Shown: positions 38,169 through 46,617 of the stretch, piece after piece | Layout of the letters: every line of letters starts with the position of its first letter | Position numbering within the stretch: position 1 is the stretch's first letter | Assembly (NCBI RefSeq): GCF_007644045.2 | Contig: NZ_VMDW02000136.1 | Location: forward strand, 1 to 64,000 | Reading direction: 5' to 3' | From: Vogesella urethralis | GTDB taxonomy: Bacteria; Pseudomonadota; Gammaproteobacteria; Burkholderiales; Chromobacteriaceae | DNA: 64,000 nt | The notes under the pieces: model-generated | What the model saw: the letters and a program-made list of their open reading frames with translations, nothing else | Databases searched by the model: none | What the model was told of the DNA's origin: nothing | Program-made: the position numbers and the translations under genes

Positions 38169-39161
38169 ATGCTGCAGCCGCACGACCCGCTATTGCAGTT
38201 GCTGGACCGCTACCAGCGCGACTTCCCCTTGCTGGCGGCGCCGTTTGCGCTGCTGGCCGACGAATGCGGCCTCAGCGAAGCCCAACTGCTGTTGCGCCTG
38301 CGTCTGGTGCAGCAGCAAGGCCTGCTGGCCCGGCTGGGGGCCGTGTTTGCCCCCAATACCGTGGGCGCCAGTACGCTGGCCGCGCTGGCGGTGCCGCCGG
38401 CGCAGCTGGACGCGGTGGCCGCGCTGGTCAGCGCCCAGCCCGAGGTCAACCACAACTACGCGCGCGATCACCATTACAACCTGTGGTTCGTGCTGGCTGC
38501 CGATAGCCGCCCGGCGCTGGACGCTGCGCTGGCACGCATCGCCAGCGTGACCGGCCTGACGCCGCTGGACCTGCCGCTGCAGCGCGAGTACCACATCGAC
38601 CTGGGTTTTGCGCTGGGCCGCCACGGCCCGCCGCGGCGTGCGCGCTTGCCGGCAGCGCAGCGCGTGCCGCAGCTGGCGGCAAGCGACCAGCGCCTGCTGG
38701 CGGCACTGGGGCCGGGCTTGCCGCTGCAGCCGCAGCCGTTTCTGGCCCTGGCCGCTGCCAGCGGGCTGTCCGAACTGCATGTGCGCCAGCGCCTGCAGCA
38801 GTGGCTGGACGACGGCGTGATCCGCCGTTTCGGCTTTGTGCTGCGCCACCGCGAACTGGGCTACCACGCCAACGCCATGTGCGTATGGCAAGTGCCTGCC
38901 GCGCAACGCGACGCCATCGGCACGCAACTGGCCGCCGATGCTGCCGTCACCCTGTGCTACGCCCGCCCACCGCAGGGGGCGCACTGGCCGTACAACCTGT
39001 TCTGCATGGTGCACGCCCGCAGTAGCGACGAGGCGGCGGCACACTACCGGCGGCTGAACGCCGATTACGGCTTGCACGCCATGCCGTCGGCCATGCTGCT
39101 GTCTACCCGTCGTTATACCCAGCGCGGTGCGCGCTACCAGCAAGGGCTGCTGACCCCATGA
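38169..39161 (+). CDS. nirDL: Siroheme decarboxylase, fused NirD-NirL
   Basis: This 330-residue protein has two AsnC/Lrp-like halves (about 5-150 and 175-325). Each has a winged-helix start and an RAM-like barrel (YHIDLGFALG in the first; GYHANAMCVWQVP in the second). Such proteins decarboxylate 12,18-didecarboxy-type intermediates from siroheme to heme d1. In Pseudomonas nirD and nirL are separate genes. Here one protein has the length of both. NHNYARDHHYNLWFV and HWPYNLFCMVH are the substrate-pocket motifs. Confidence 0.9.
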   Translation: MLQPHDPLLQLLDRYQRDFPLLAAPFALLADECGLSEAQLLLRLRLVQQQGLLARLGAVFAPNTVGASTLAALAVPPAQLDAVAALVSAQPEVNHNYARDHHYNLWFVLAADSRPALDAALARIASVTGLTPLDLPLQREYHIDLGFALGRHGPPRRARLPAAQRVPQLAASDQRLLAALGPGLPLQPQPFLALAAASGLSELHVRQRLQQWLDDGVIRRFGFVLRHRELGYHANAMCVWQVPAAQRDAIGTQLAADAAVTLCYARPPQGAHWPYNLFCMVHARSSDEAAAHYRRLNADYGLHAMPSAMLLSTRRYTQRGARYQQGLLTP

Positions 39162-40144
39162 CTTCTCCATTGGCACTGGACGCGCTGGACGCGGCCATCA
39201 TCGCCGGCTTGCAGGGCGGCTTTCCGTTGCAGGATGCCCCGTACGAGGTAGCCGGCCAGCGCTGGGGCCTCAGCGGCAGCCAACTGCAACAACGCCTGGC
39301 CGCACTGTTGCAACGCGGGGTGCTGACCCGTTTCGGCCCCTTGTACCAGATAGAACGCATGGGCGGCTGCTTCCTGCTGGCGGCGCTGGCGGTGCCCGAA
39401 GCGCGCTACGACGCGGTGGCGGCGCAGGTCAACGCCCTGCCGGCGGTGGCGCACAACTACCGGCGCGAGCACGCGTTGAATATGTGGTTCGTGTTGGCTA
39501 CCACCAGTCAGGCGGACCTGGCCGAGGCGATGGCCCGCATCCAGGCCGACACCGGCTTGCCGGTGTATGGCTTTCCCAAGCTGCGCGAGTACTACGTGGG
39601 CATGCAGTTGCTGCCCGGCGGCGACAGCGCGGTAGGGCGGCAGGCGGCCACCGTTACCGACACGCCACCGCCGGTGCTGGACGACGCCGACTGGCGGCTG
39701 ATTCGCGCCACCCAGGCCGGCTTGCCGCTGCTGGACGCGCCGTGGGCAGCGCTGGAGGCCGGCTGCCAGCTGGCGCCGGGCGAGGCCTGCCGGCGGCTGG
39801 CAGCCTTGCTGGCGGGCGGGGTGATCCGCCGTATCGGCGTGGTGCCCAACCACTACGCGCTGGGCTATGGCGCCAACGGCATGGCGGTGTTCGATGTGGA
39901 CGACGCGGCGGTGGACGCACTGGGCACACTGCTGGGGGCGCAGCCGGAGGTCAGCCATTGTTACCGCCGCGCGCGGCAGCTGCCGTCCTGGCGCTACAAC
40001 CTGTTTGCCATGTGCCACGGCGCCAGCCACGCGCAGGTGACGGCCACGGTAAACCGGCTGCGCTGCTTGTTGGGCGCGGCCTGTGGCGACCATCAGGTGC
40101 TGTTTTCGAGCCGTATCCTCAAGAAGACCGGCTTGCGGGTGTAG
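39158..40144 (+). CDS. nirGH: Siroheme decarboxylase, fused NirG-NirH
   Basis: This 328-residue protein again has two AsnC/Lrp-like halves (about 5-150 and 170-320). Motifs VAHNYRREHALNMWFV and SWRYNLFAMCHG recur. It overlaps nirDL by four bases. It has the length of NirG plus NirH, which are separate genes in Pseudomonas. The assignment of halves to NirG and NirH rests on gene order and length, not on comparison. Together with NirDL it would form the siroheme decarboxylase complex. Confidence 0.85.
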   Translation: MTSPLALDALDAAIIAGLQGGFPLQDAPYEVAGQRWGLSGSQLQQRLAALLQRGVLTRFGPLYQIERMGGCFLLAALAVPEARYDAVAAQVNALPAVAHNYRREHALNMWFVLATTSQADLAEAMARIQADTGLPVYGFPKLREYYVGMQLLPGGDSAVGRQAATVTDTPPPVLDDADWRLIRATQAGLPLLDAPWAALEAGCQLAPGEACRRLAALLAGGVIRRIGVVPNHYALGYGANGMAVFDVDDAAVDALGTLLGAQPEVSHCYRRARQLPSWRYNLFAMCHGASHAQVTATVNRLRCLLGAACGDHQVLFSSRILKKTGLRV

Positions 40145-40192
40145 GGTAGGTGCCCGGCCTGGCCGCACGGCTGGGCACCGGTCCGGAAAGGC

Positions 40193-40206
40193 TTGATAGC
40201 CATCAA
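40193..40206 (+). promoter_or_regulatory. Perfect Fnr/Dnr box upstream of nirJ
   Basis: TTGAT-AGCC-ATCAA lies 56 bp before the nirJ start and after the nirGH stop. It suggests that nirJ and nirN have their own NO- or oxygen-controlled promoter within the long nir cluster. Confidence 0.8.
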
Positions 40207-40262
40207 GGAGCCGGCACCCCGCCAGGCAGAGCATGAGGCCATTGTCATCCGCGGAGCCTGCC

Positions 40263-41477
40263 ATGCTGCGCCTCAGCCATTACCTGCATACTTTGTTGCA
40301 TCCCGCCCCCTTGCCGCCGGCGCGCCGCCCGGCCGGCCCGGTGGTGATCTGGAACCTGCTGCGCCGTTGCAACCTTACCTGCCAGCACTGCTACGCCACC
40401 AGCGCCGACCGCGACTTTGCCGGCGAGCTGTCGCTGGACGAGCTGTACGCGGTAATGGACGACCTGAAAGCCTGTGGCGTGTCGGTGCTGATTCTCAGCG
40501 GTGGCGAACCGCTGCTGCACCCGGCCATTCACCAGCTGGGGCAGCGCGCCAAGGCGATGGGCTTCTACGTGGGCTTGTCCAGCAACGGTACGCTGGTGGA
40601 CGCGGCCAACGTTGGCCGCATTGCCGAAACGGGCTACGACTACGTTGGCGTCAGCCTGGATGGCATTGGCGCCACCCACGACCACTTCCGGCGGCTGGCA
40701 GGGGCTTACGACCGCTCACTAGCGGCTATCCGCCTGCTGCGCGATGCTGGCATGAAGGTGGGTGTGCGCTACACCATGACCGAAGGCAATGCCCACGACC
40801 TGCCGGCGTTGCTGCAGCTGGTGGCCGACGAAGGCATCGACAAGTTCTACTTTTCGCACCTCAATTACGCCGGCCGTGGCAACAAGCACCGCGACGGCGA
40901 CGCGCGCCACCAGCGTACCCGCTGGGCGCTGGACTTGCTGATCGACGCCGCGCTGGGCCACGTGCGCGCCGGGCGGCAAAAGGATTTCGTTACCGGCAAC
41001 AACGACGCCGATGCCGTCTACCTGCTGCAGTGGGCGCGCCGGCACTATCCGCTACAAGCGGATGCATTGGCGGCCCGCCTGCAGCAATGGGGCGGTAACG
41101 CCAGCGGCGTAGGGGTGGCCAATATCGATAACCTGGGCAATGTGCACCCGGACACCATGTGGTGGAAAGTGTCGCTGGGCAATGTGCGGCAGCGGCCGTT
41201 TTCGGCCATCTGGGCCGACGCGGCCAACCCCTTGCTGGCCGGGCTGCGGCAACGGCCGCGGCCGGTGGCGGGGCGCTGCGGGGCGTGCCGGCACCTGGCC
41301 ATCTGCAACGGCAATACCCGCATCCGCGCCTGGGAGCTGAGCGGCGATTTCTGGCAGGCCGACCCCGGCTGCTACCTGCACGATGCCGAAATCGGCGTGC
41401 CCGACGGCGCCTACCCGCTGCCAGCGCTGTCGCCGTGGCAACGGCCGCTCACGCTGCAACGCGAGGTGCAATCATGA
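40263..41477 (+). CDS. nirJ: Heme d1 biosynthesis radical SAM protein NirJ
   Basis: This 404-residue radical SAM protein removes propionate side chains in heme d1 synthesis. The SAM cluster is CNLTCQHCYA near residue 40, followed by LILSGGEPLLHP. A C-terminal cysteine group (CGACRHLAICNGNTRIRAW) marks the SPASM-like auxiliary cluster. I chose the ATG at 40263 after CGGAG. The coding sequence holds the perfect 18-bp palindrome GCGGCCAACGTTGGCCGC (40612-40629). Its stop overlaps the nirN start by four bases. Confidence 0.94.
   Translation: MLRLSHYLHTLLHPAPLPPARRPAGPVVIWNLLRRCNLTCQHCYATSADRDFAGELSLDELYAVMDDLKACGVSVLILSGGEPLLHPAIHQLGQRAKAMGFYVGLSSNGTLVDAANVGRIAETGYDYVGVSLDGIGATHDHFRRLAGAYDRSLAAIRLLRDAGMKVGVRYTMTEGNAHDLPALLQLVADEGIDKFYFSHLNYAGRGNKHRDGDARHQRTRWALDLLIDAALGHVRAGRQKDFVTGNNDADAVYLLQWARRHYPLQADALAARLQQWGGNASGVGVANIDNLGNVHPDTMWWKVSLGNVRQRPFSAIWADAANPLLAGLRQRPRPVAGRCGACRHLAICNGNTRIRAWELSGDFWQADPGCYLHDAEIGVPDGAYPLPALSPWQRPLTLQREVQS
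40612..40629. repeat. Perfect palindrome of the GCGGCCAAC word
   Basis: GCGGCCAAC is joined directly to its complement GTTGGCCGC inside nirJ (Asp-Ala-Ala-Asn-Val-Gly-Arg). Another near-palindrome of the same word lies at 58915-58932 in the ABC permease gene. Confidence 0.7.
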
Positions 41478-43048
41478 GCGCCCGCCACCTTGCCGCCACG
41501 CTAGCCTGGCTGCTGGCTGCGCCACTGTGGGCAGCCAGCCCGGCCACGCCTGCCACGGGCGCCCGCGCCGCTGCGCTGTACGACCAGCATTGCCAGGCCT
41601 GCCACGGTGCCGACCGGCTGGGCGGCATGGGCCCGGCGCTGCTGCTGCAAAGCCTGGAGCGGCTGAAGCCGGGCGAGGTCCTGGCCATACTGCGCGATGG
41701 GCGGGCCGCTACCCAGATGCCGGCGTTTGCTGGCCGTATCGACGACGCCGAACTGGCGCAGCTGGCCGCCTGGCTGGCTACTGCCCCGGCCCAGCCGCCG
41801 CAGTGGACGGCCGCCGACATGGCCGCGTCCCGCGTGCAGTACGTGGCAGAAGCCAGCCTGCCCGCCAGCGCGCAGCTGCCGGCCGGGGTAGACCCGCATA
41901 ACCTGTTTGTGGTGGTGGAGGCGGGCGATCACCATGTGTCGGTGGTGGACGGCGACCACTTCACGCGGCTGGCACGCTTCCAGAGCCGCTTTGCCCTGCA
42001 CGGCGGGCCCAAGTTTTCGCCCGACGGCCGCTTTGTCTACTTCGCCAGCCGCGACGGCTGGGTCAGCCAGTACGACCTGTACAGCCAGCGCATGGTGGCC
42101 GAAATCCGCGTCGGCCTGAATACGCGCAACCTGGCGGTATCGGCCGACGGGCGCTGGGTGCTGGCCGGCAATACGCTGCCGGAAACGCTGGTGCTGCTGG
42201 ACGCACACGGCCTGACGCCGCGCCAGACCTGGCCGGTAAGCGACCGCCACGGCCGGCTGTCACGGGTGTCGGCGGTGTACGATGCCGCGCCGCGGCAGAG
42301 CTTTATCGTGGCGCTGAAAGACAGCGCCGAATTATGGGAGATCAGCTACAACCCGCAGGCGGCGCCGGTCTACCCCGGTATGGTGCACGACTACCGCATG
42401 GGCGAGGGTGTGGCGCTGCCGGGTTTCCTGCAGCCGCGTGTCACCGCGCTGGACATGGTGCTGGACGACTTCTTTTTCGACCCGGCTTACCGCCACGTGA
42501 TGGCGGCGTCGCGCGAGGGCCGCGCCGAGGTCATCCAGCTGGATACCGGCGTGAAAGTGGCCGACCTGGTGCTGGACGGCATGCCGCACCTGGGTTCGGG
42601 CATTACCTTCGAGCGCGACGGCCAGCGCCTGATGGCCACGCCCAACCTGAAAGGCGGCAAGGTAACGGTGATCGACATGTACCGTTGGCAGCTGGTGAGC
42701 CAGATTGCCACACCGGGGCCGGGTTTTTTTCTGCGCAGCCACGAAAATTCGCCCTACGCCTGGGTGGACGCCATGATGTCGCCGCGCAAGGACACGCTGG
42801 GCATCATCGACAAGCGCACCTTGCAGCTGGTGAAAACCCTGAGCGTGCGCCCCGGCAAGACCAACGCCCACGTCGAGTTCACCCGCGATGGCCGCTACGT
42901 TCTGCTGAGCATCATGGAAAGCCCGGGCGAGCTGGTGGTGCTGGACGCCGGCACCCTGGCCGAGGTGGCCAGCCTGCCGATGAACAAGCCGATCGGCAAA
43001 TACAACGTTTACAACAAGATCAACCGCTCGGACGGCACCAGCCATTAG
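41474..43048 (+). CDS. nirN: Dihydro-heme d1 dehydrogenase NirN
   Basis: This 524-residue periplasmic protein resembles NirS: a signal peptide, a heme c domain with CQACH near residue 40, and a d1-type propeller. NirN introduces the last double bond in heme d1 and hands it to NirS. LHGGPKFSPDGRFVYFASRDGWVSQYDLYS and the PGPGFFLRSHENSPYAW segment are typical. It follows nirJ with a four-base overlap and ends at an inverted pair of the GCGGCC word. Confidence 0.93.
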   Translation: MSARHLAATLAWLLAAPLWAASPATPATGARAAALYDQHCQACHGADRLGGMGPALLLQSLERLKPGEVLAILRDGRAATQMPAFAGRIDDAELAQLAAWLATAPAQPPQWTAADMAASRVQYVAEASLPASAQLPAGVDPHNLFVVVEAGDHHVSVVDGDHFTRLARFQSRFALHGGPKFSPDGRFVYFASRDGWVSQYDLYSQRMVAEIRVGLNTRNLAVSADGRWVLAGNTLPETLVLLDAHGLTPRQTWPVSDRHGRLSRVSAVYDAAPRQSFIVALKDSAELWEISYNPQAAPVYPGMVHDYRMGEGVALPGFLQPRVTALDMVLDDFFFDPAYRHVMAASREGRAEVIQLDTGVKVADLVLDGMPHLGSGITFERDGQRLMATPNLKGGKVTVIDMYRWQLVSQIATPGPGFFLRSHENSPYAWVDAMMSPRKDTLGIIDKRTLQLVKTLSVRPGKTNAHVEFTRDGRYVLLSIMESPGELVVLDAGTLAEVASLPMNKPIGKYNVYNKINRSDGTSH

Positions 43049-43052
43049 CGTA

Positions 43053-43079
43053 GCGGCCAAGGTGCCGTCTGTTGGCCGC
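43053..43079. repeat. GCGGCCAA inverted pair after nirN
   Basis: GCGGCCAA (43053-43060) and TTGGCCGC (43072-43079) form an 8-bp stem with an 11-nt spacer, starting five bases after the nirN stop. There is no T-run. It resembles the pair after narJ. Confidence 0.65.
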
Positions 43080-43185
43080 CTCGGGGCTGCGGCGTGCTCC
43101 GGCTTTTCGGTCTAGGTCTTCTGGCCGATGCCGCGATGGTGGCCGCCTGCGCTAGGCTGCCGCTTTGTCTTGTGGGGGCCACATC

Positions 43186-43866
43186 ATGAGCCAGATCGAC
43201 GTCGGTGCCTTCCTGCAGCACCAGCCGCTGTTCCAGCAATTGTCGCCGGCGCAGCGCGCCGCACTGGTGCCGGGCACCCGCGAGGTGCGCGGCCAGAAGG
43301 GGCAGGTGATTTTCCAGAAGGGCGACCCTTGCGACGGCATGTACGTGGTGGTGTTCGGCAAGGTCAAGCTGGCGCTGACGGCGCAGAACGGCCAGGAAAA
43401 GGTGATGGAAATCCTGCACCCCGGGCAGAGCTTTGCCGAGGCAGTGATGTTCCTGAACCGGCCGTGCCCGGTGATGGCGCAGTTCCTGGAAGACGGCCTG
43501 CTGCTGCACGTCAGTGCCGACGTCATCATGGGTGCGTTGGCCACCGACCCCGGTTTTGCCCGCCGCATGCTGGCCGGCTTGTCGCTGCGCTTGCACAGCA
43601 TGGTGCGCGACGTGGAACGCTACTCGGTGGAAAGCTCGCGCCAGCGCGTGGCCAGCTATCTGCTGCAGCAGGCGCCGGCGCAGGCCGACGGCACCGTGGT
43701 ACACCTGCCGGTCAACAAGAACCTGATCGCTTCCCGCCTCAATCTCACCCCGGAAACCTTCTCGCGCATGCTGCACCAGCTGGCAGACGAAGGCCTGATC
43801 GACGTGCAGGGCCGCGACATCGTGTTGTGCGATGTGGCCGGCCTGCAGCAGGACGGCCACGCCTGA
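43186..43866 (+). CDS. dnr: Crp/Fnr-family regulator, Dnr/NnrR type
   Basis: This 226-residue regulator has a cNMP-type sensor barrel (GQVIFQKGDPCDGMYVVVFGKVKLAL), a long dimer helix and a C-terminal winged helix with LIASRLNLTPETFSRMLHQLADEGLI. The E-(x)2-SR recognition helix predicts TTGAT-N4-ATCAA sites. There is no N-terminal cysteine set for the Fnr [4Fe-4S] cluster, so it is Dnr/NnrR-like and probably senses NO. Position next to nir genes fits control of nor and nir. Confidence 0.85.
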   Translation: MSQIDVGAFLQHQPLFQQLSPAQRAALVPGTREVRGQKGQVIFQKGDPCDGMYVVVFGKVKLALTAQNGQEKVMEILHPGQSFAEAVMFLNRPCPVMAQFLEDGLLLHVSADVIMGALATDPGFARRMLAGLSLRLHSMVRDVERYSVESSRQRVASYLLQQAPAQADGTVVHLPVNKNLIASRLNLTPETFSRMLHQLADEGLIDVQGRDIVLCDVAGLQQDGHA

Positions 43867-43879
43867 GCAGGGGCCGGCG

Positions 43880-44602
43880 CTAGCCGCCCCGCAGGCTGAA
43901 GTTGTCAAAGCGGGCGGCGGTGTCGGCCAGCAGCGCCGCGCCGGGCCAGCCGGGTGGCGCAGGCTGCCAGTGGGCCGTCGCCTCCGGCGGCGGCCGCAGC
44001 AGCTGCCAGTGGTAATGCCGTACGCCACGGCCGGCCAGCCACGCCGCCATGCGTTGCAAGGTGCGCGGCGTGTGCCACTGCGGGTGGATGCTGCTGCGGC
44101 ATTCAAACGCCACGCCGCTGGCTTGCAGTAGCGACAGGCTGTGCTGCACGCGCTGGCCGCTGCCGGCCACGCCGGTCAGCGCCGCGTAGTGCGGCGGCAG
44201 TGTCTTGATATCCAGCCCTACCCAGTCCAGCAGCGGCAAGACGGCGGCCAACCTTGGCGGGTGGCTGCCGCCGGTGTGCAGGCCGGTGGCAAAGCCCATA
44301 GACCGTACCGCAGCCAGCAACTGCGGCAGGGCCGGCTCCTGCAGCGGTTCGCCGCCGGAAAACACCACCCCGTCCAGCAGGCCGCGCCGCTGCGAGAGCC
44401 AAGCCAGAAAGCGCGGCCAGTCGGCGCTGCCGGCTTGCCGCGTCAGCAGGTGCGGGTTGTGGCAATAGCCGCAGCGCCACGGGCAGCCGGCCAGAAACAC
44501 CACCGCACACAGCCGCCCCGGCCAATCGCAGGCCGAAAACGGCTGCCAGCCGCCCAGCCGCGCGCTAGCGGCGTCCGGGTTCGTCGAAGTGGCGGCGTTC
44601 AT
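43880..44602 (-). CDS. nrdG: Anaerobic ribonucleotide reductase activase NrdG
   Basis: This 240-residue radical SAM enzyme generates the glycyl radical on NrdD. The cluster motif is CPWRCGYC (GCPWRCGYCHNP), followed by DGVVFSGGEPLQEP. Length and the C-terminal QLLRPPPEA-type region resemble the NrdG group of pseudomonads. Its 5' end overlaps the 3' end of the glycyl-radical ORF by 38 bases, which couples the two. Convergent with the dnr gene. Confidence 0.92.
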   Translation of the reverse strand: MNAATSTNPDAASARLGGWQPFSACDWPGRLCAVVFLAGCPWRCGYCHNPHLLTRQAGSADWPRFLAWLSQRRGLLDGVVFSGGEPLQEPALPQLLAAVRSMGFATGLHTGGSHPPRLAAVLPLLDWVGLDIKTLPPHYAALTGVAGSGQRVQHSLSLLQASGVAFECRSSIHPQWHTPRTLQRMAAWLAGRGVRHYHWQLLRPPPEATAHWQPAPPGWPGAALLADTAARFDNFSLRGG

Positions 44603-44738
44603 CGAATTCGCCTTGTTTGCCGGTATTGAACGAGGCTACCGGGCGGTGGTAGCCCATCACGCGGGTCCAGATTTCGCAGCGGGTGCGTTCGCTGTCGTCC
44701 AGTTGCGGGCGGGGGGTGTCGGGGATAGGCTGGGTCAT
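44565..44738 (-). CDS. Separate glycyl-radical C-terminal piece of NrdD
   Basis: This 57-residue ORF reads MTQPIPDTPRPQLDDS, then RTRCEIWTRVMGYHRPV and FNTGKQGEFDERRHF. This is the C-terminal glycyl-radical segment normally fused to NrdD. The RVxGY motif places the radical Gly at residue 29. The ATG overlaps the nrdD stop (ATGA), in a different frame, and has its own Shine-Dalgarno AAGGAG (44751-44746) seven bases upstream. nrdG overlaps its end by 38 bases. It is too short for most gene finders. A sequencing frameshift is the main alternative, but the RBS, ATGA overlap and complete motif argue for a genuine gene. Confidence 0.85.
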   Translation of the reverse strand: MTQPIPDTPRPQLDDSERTRCEIWTRVMGYHRPVASFNTGKQGEFDERRHFDEPGRR

Positions 44739-46477
44739 GCGATGGCTCCTTCAGGGTTGGCCGCAGCGGCGGTCTGGCGCGCCAGCAGCTCGGCGTCGCA
44801 GCGCGGGCAGAATTCGTGGCGGCCGGACAGATAGCCGTGTTGCGGGCAGATGGAAAACGTGGGGGTGATGGTGATGTAGGGCAGGCGGAAGTTTTCCAGC
44901 GCCCGCCGCACCAGCTGGCGGCAGGCGTCGGCGCTGGACACCGCCTCGGTCATGTACAGGTGCAGCACGGTGCCGCCGGTATAGCGCGATTGCAGCGCCT
45001 CCTGGTGCGCCAGCGCGGCAAACGGGTCGTCGGTGTGGCCTACCGGCAGCTGGCTGGAGTTGGTGTAGTACGGCTTGTCGGCGCTGCCGGCCTGCAATAT
45101 GCCGGGGTAGCGCTTGCGGTCTTCGCGGGCAAAGCGGTAGGTGGTGCCTTCGGCCGGCGTGGCTTCCAGGTTGTACAGGTGGCCGGTGTCGTGCTGGATG
45201 GCCACGATGCGCTGGCGGATATGGTCCAGGTAGCGGCAGGCAAAGGCATGGCCGCTGTCGCTGCTGATGTCGTCTTGCCCGGCGCTGAAGTTGCGGATCA
45301 TCTCGTTGATGCCGTTTACCCCCAGCGTGGAGAAGTGGTTGCGCAGGCTGCCCAGGTAATGCTTGGTGTACGGGTACAGCCCGGCGTCGATGTGCTGTTG
45401 CACCACGCGGCGGCGCGCTTCCAGCACCTGGCTGCCCAGCGCCAGCAGGCGGTCGGTGGCGGCCAGCAGCGCGGCTTCGTCGCCGGCGTGCAGGTAACCC
45501 AGCCGCGCGCAGTTGACGGTCACCACACCCACCGACCCGGTTTGCTCGGCGCTGCCGAACAGGCCGTTACCACGCTTGGCCAGCTCGCGCAGGTCCAGCT
45601 GCAGGCGGCAGCACATGCTGCGCACCATGTGCGGCTGCAGGTCGGAGTTCACGAAGTTCTGGAAGTAGGGCAGGCCGTACTTGGCGGTCATGGCAAACAG
45701 CTGCTCGGTGTTGGGGCCGTACCAGTCGAAATCGCGGGTGATGTTGTAGGTGGGGATGGGGAAGGTAAACGCGCGGCCACGGGCGTCGCCGGCCAGCATC
45801 ACCTCGATGAAGGCGCGGTTGATCATGGCCATCTCGGCGGCGCAGTCGCCGTAGCGGAACGGCATGTCCTCGCCGCCGATCACCGGAATCTGCTCGCGCA
45901 GGTCGTCGGGGCAGACCCAGTCGAAGGTGAGGTTGGTGAACGGTGTTTGCGTGCCCCAGCGGCTGGGGACGTTCAGGTTGTACACCAGCTCCTGCAGGCA
46001 CTGCCGCACCTGCGGGTAGCCCAGCCCGTCCTTGCGGATGAACGGTGCCAGGTAGGTGTCGAACGAGCTGAACGCCTGCGCGCCGGCCCACTCGTTCTGC
46101 AGCGTGCCCAGAAAGTTGACGATCTGGCCGCAGGCGCTGGACAGGTGGCGCGGCGGTGCCGATTCCACCTTGCCGCCCACGCCGGAAAACCCCAGCTGCA
46201 GCAGCGTGCGCAGCGACCAGCCGGCGCAGTAGCCGGACAGCATGTCCAGGTCGTGGATGTGCAGGTCGCCGTGGCGGTGGGCCTGGGCGGCGTCGGCGCT
46301 GAACACGGCGTTCAGCCAGTATTCGGCGCTGAGCTTGCCCGCCATGTTGAGGATCATGCCGCCCAGGCTGTAGCCCTGGTTGGCGTTGGCCTGTACCCGC
46401 CAGTCGGCGCGGCTCAGGTATTCCCGCACGGTGCTCACGGCGTCCACGTGGCCGGCGGCGAGGGGTGTTGAATGCAT
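44735..46477 (-). CDS. nrdD: Anaerobic ribonucleoside-triphosphate reductase NrdD, lacking glycyl-radical segment
   Basis: This 580-residue class III reductase body makes dNTPs without oxygen. Active-site cysteine regions are visible (SSACGQIVNF, MCCRLQLDL, VVTVNCARLGYL), and the zinc site is near the C-terminus (CPQH..CPRC). There is no N-terminal ATP-cone. The protein stops at PEGAIA, before the RVxGY radical motif, which is on the next ORF (44565-44738). I chose the ATG at 46477 after AGGAGGT. The promoter region holds an Fnr/Dnr box and two NrdR-like boxes. Confidence 0.93.
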   Translation of the reverse strand: MHSTPLAAGHVDAVSTVREYLSRADWRVQANANQGYSLGGMILNMAGKLSAEYWLNAVFSADAAQAHRHGDLHIHDLDMLSGYCAGWSLRTLLQLGFSGVGGKVESAPPRHLSSACGQIVNFLGTLQNEWAGAQAFSSFDTYLAPFIRKDGLGYPQVRQCLQELVYNLNVPSRWGTQTPFTNLTFDWVCPDDLREQIPVIGGEDMPFRYGDCAAEMAMINRAFIEVMLAGDARGRAFTFPIPTYNITRDFDWYGPNTEQLFAMTAKYGLPYFQNFVNSDLQPHMVRSMCCRLQLDLRELAKRGNGLFGSAEQTGSVGVVTVNCARLGYLHAGDEAALLAATDRLLALGSQVLEARRRVVQQHIDAGLYPYTKHYLGSLRNHFSTLGVNGINEMIRNFSAGQDDISSDSGHAFACRYLDHIRQRIVAIQHDTGHLYNLEATPAEGTTYRFAREDRKRYPGILQAGSADKPYYTNSSQLPVGHTDDPFAALAHQEALQSRYTGGTVLHLYMTEAVSSADACRQLVRRALENFRLPYITITPTFSICPQHGYLSGRHEFCPRCDAELLARQTAAAANPEGAIA

Positions 46478-46506
46478 TTTGCATACCTCCTGAAGCGATG
46501 GCGAAA

Positions 46507-46547
46507 CAATATCTAGTTGTTTTTCGTGTGTATATCTCAAGATATTG
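46507..46547 (-). promoter_or_regulatory. Two NrdR-like boxes in the nrdD promoter
   Basis: CAATATCTAG (46507-46516) and CAAGATATTG (46538-46547) match the CwATATaTwG core of NrdR boxes at all and nine of ten positions. Their starts are 31 bp apart, three helical turns, as in known NrdR site pairs. They bracket a TATACA -10-like hexamer (46534-46529), as expected for a repressor. Confidence 0.75.
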
Positions 46548-46552
46548 TTTTC

Positions 46553-46566
46553 TTGATCGCCATCAA
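46553..46566. promoter_or_regulatory. Perfect Fnr/Dnr box between nrdD and ubiU
   Basis: TTGAT-CGCC-ATCAA lies in the divergent region. For nrdD it is roughly 40 bp upstream of a start placed from the TATACA hexamer, the class II activator position. It could also affect ubiU, 109 bp away. Confidence 0.8.
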
Positions 46567-46603
46567 GCCACGGTGTACCGCCCCGGGTGGCGGCCGGAAA
46601 GCC

Positions 46604-46617
46604 TTGATCTGGGGCAA
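46604..46617 (+). promoter_or_regulatory. Degenerate Fnr/Dnr box before ubiU
   Basis: TTGAT-CTGG-GGCAA matches eight of ten positions and is nested in the inverted repeat GCCTTG..CAAGGC (46601-46620). It is about 70 bp before the ubiU start, in the right place for an activator of ubiUVT. Confidence 0.45.

Noticed and set aside
44735-44737. Selenocysteine reading of the nrdD TGA
   Set aside because: The glycyl-radical segment continues in another frame, so reading through the TGA would not restore it. There is also a proper start and ribosome site for the second ORF.
44735-44751. Programmed -1 frameshift joining nrdD to the radical segment
   Set aside because: I see no slippery heptamer at the junction. 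The AAGGAG and ATGA arrangement fits reinitiation better, although a fused minor product cannot be excluded.
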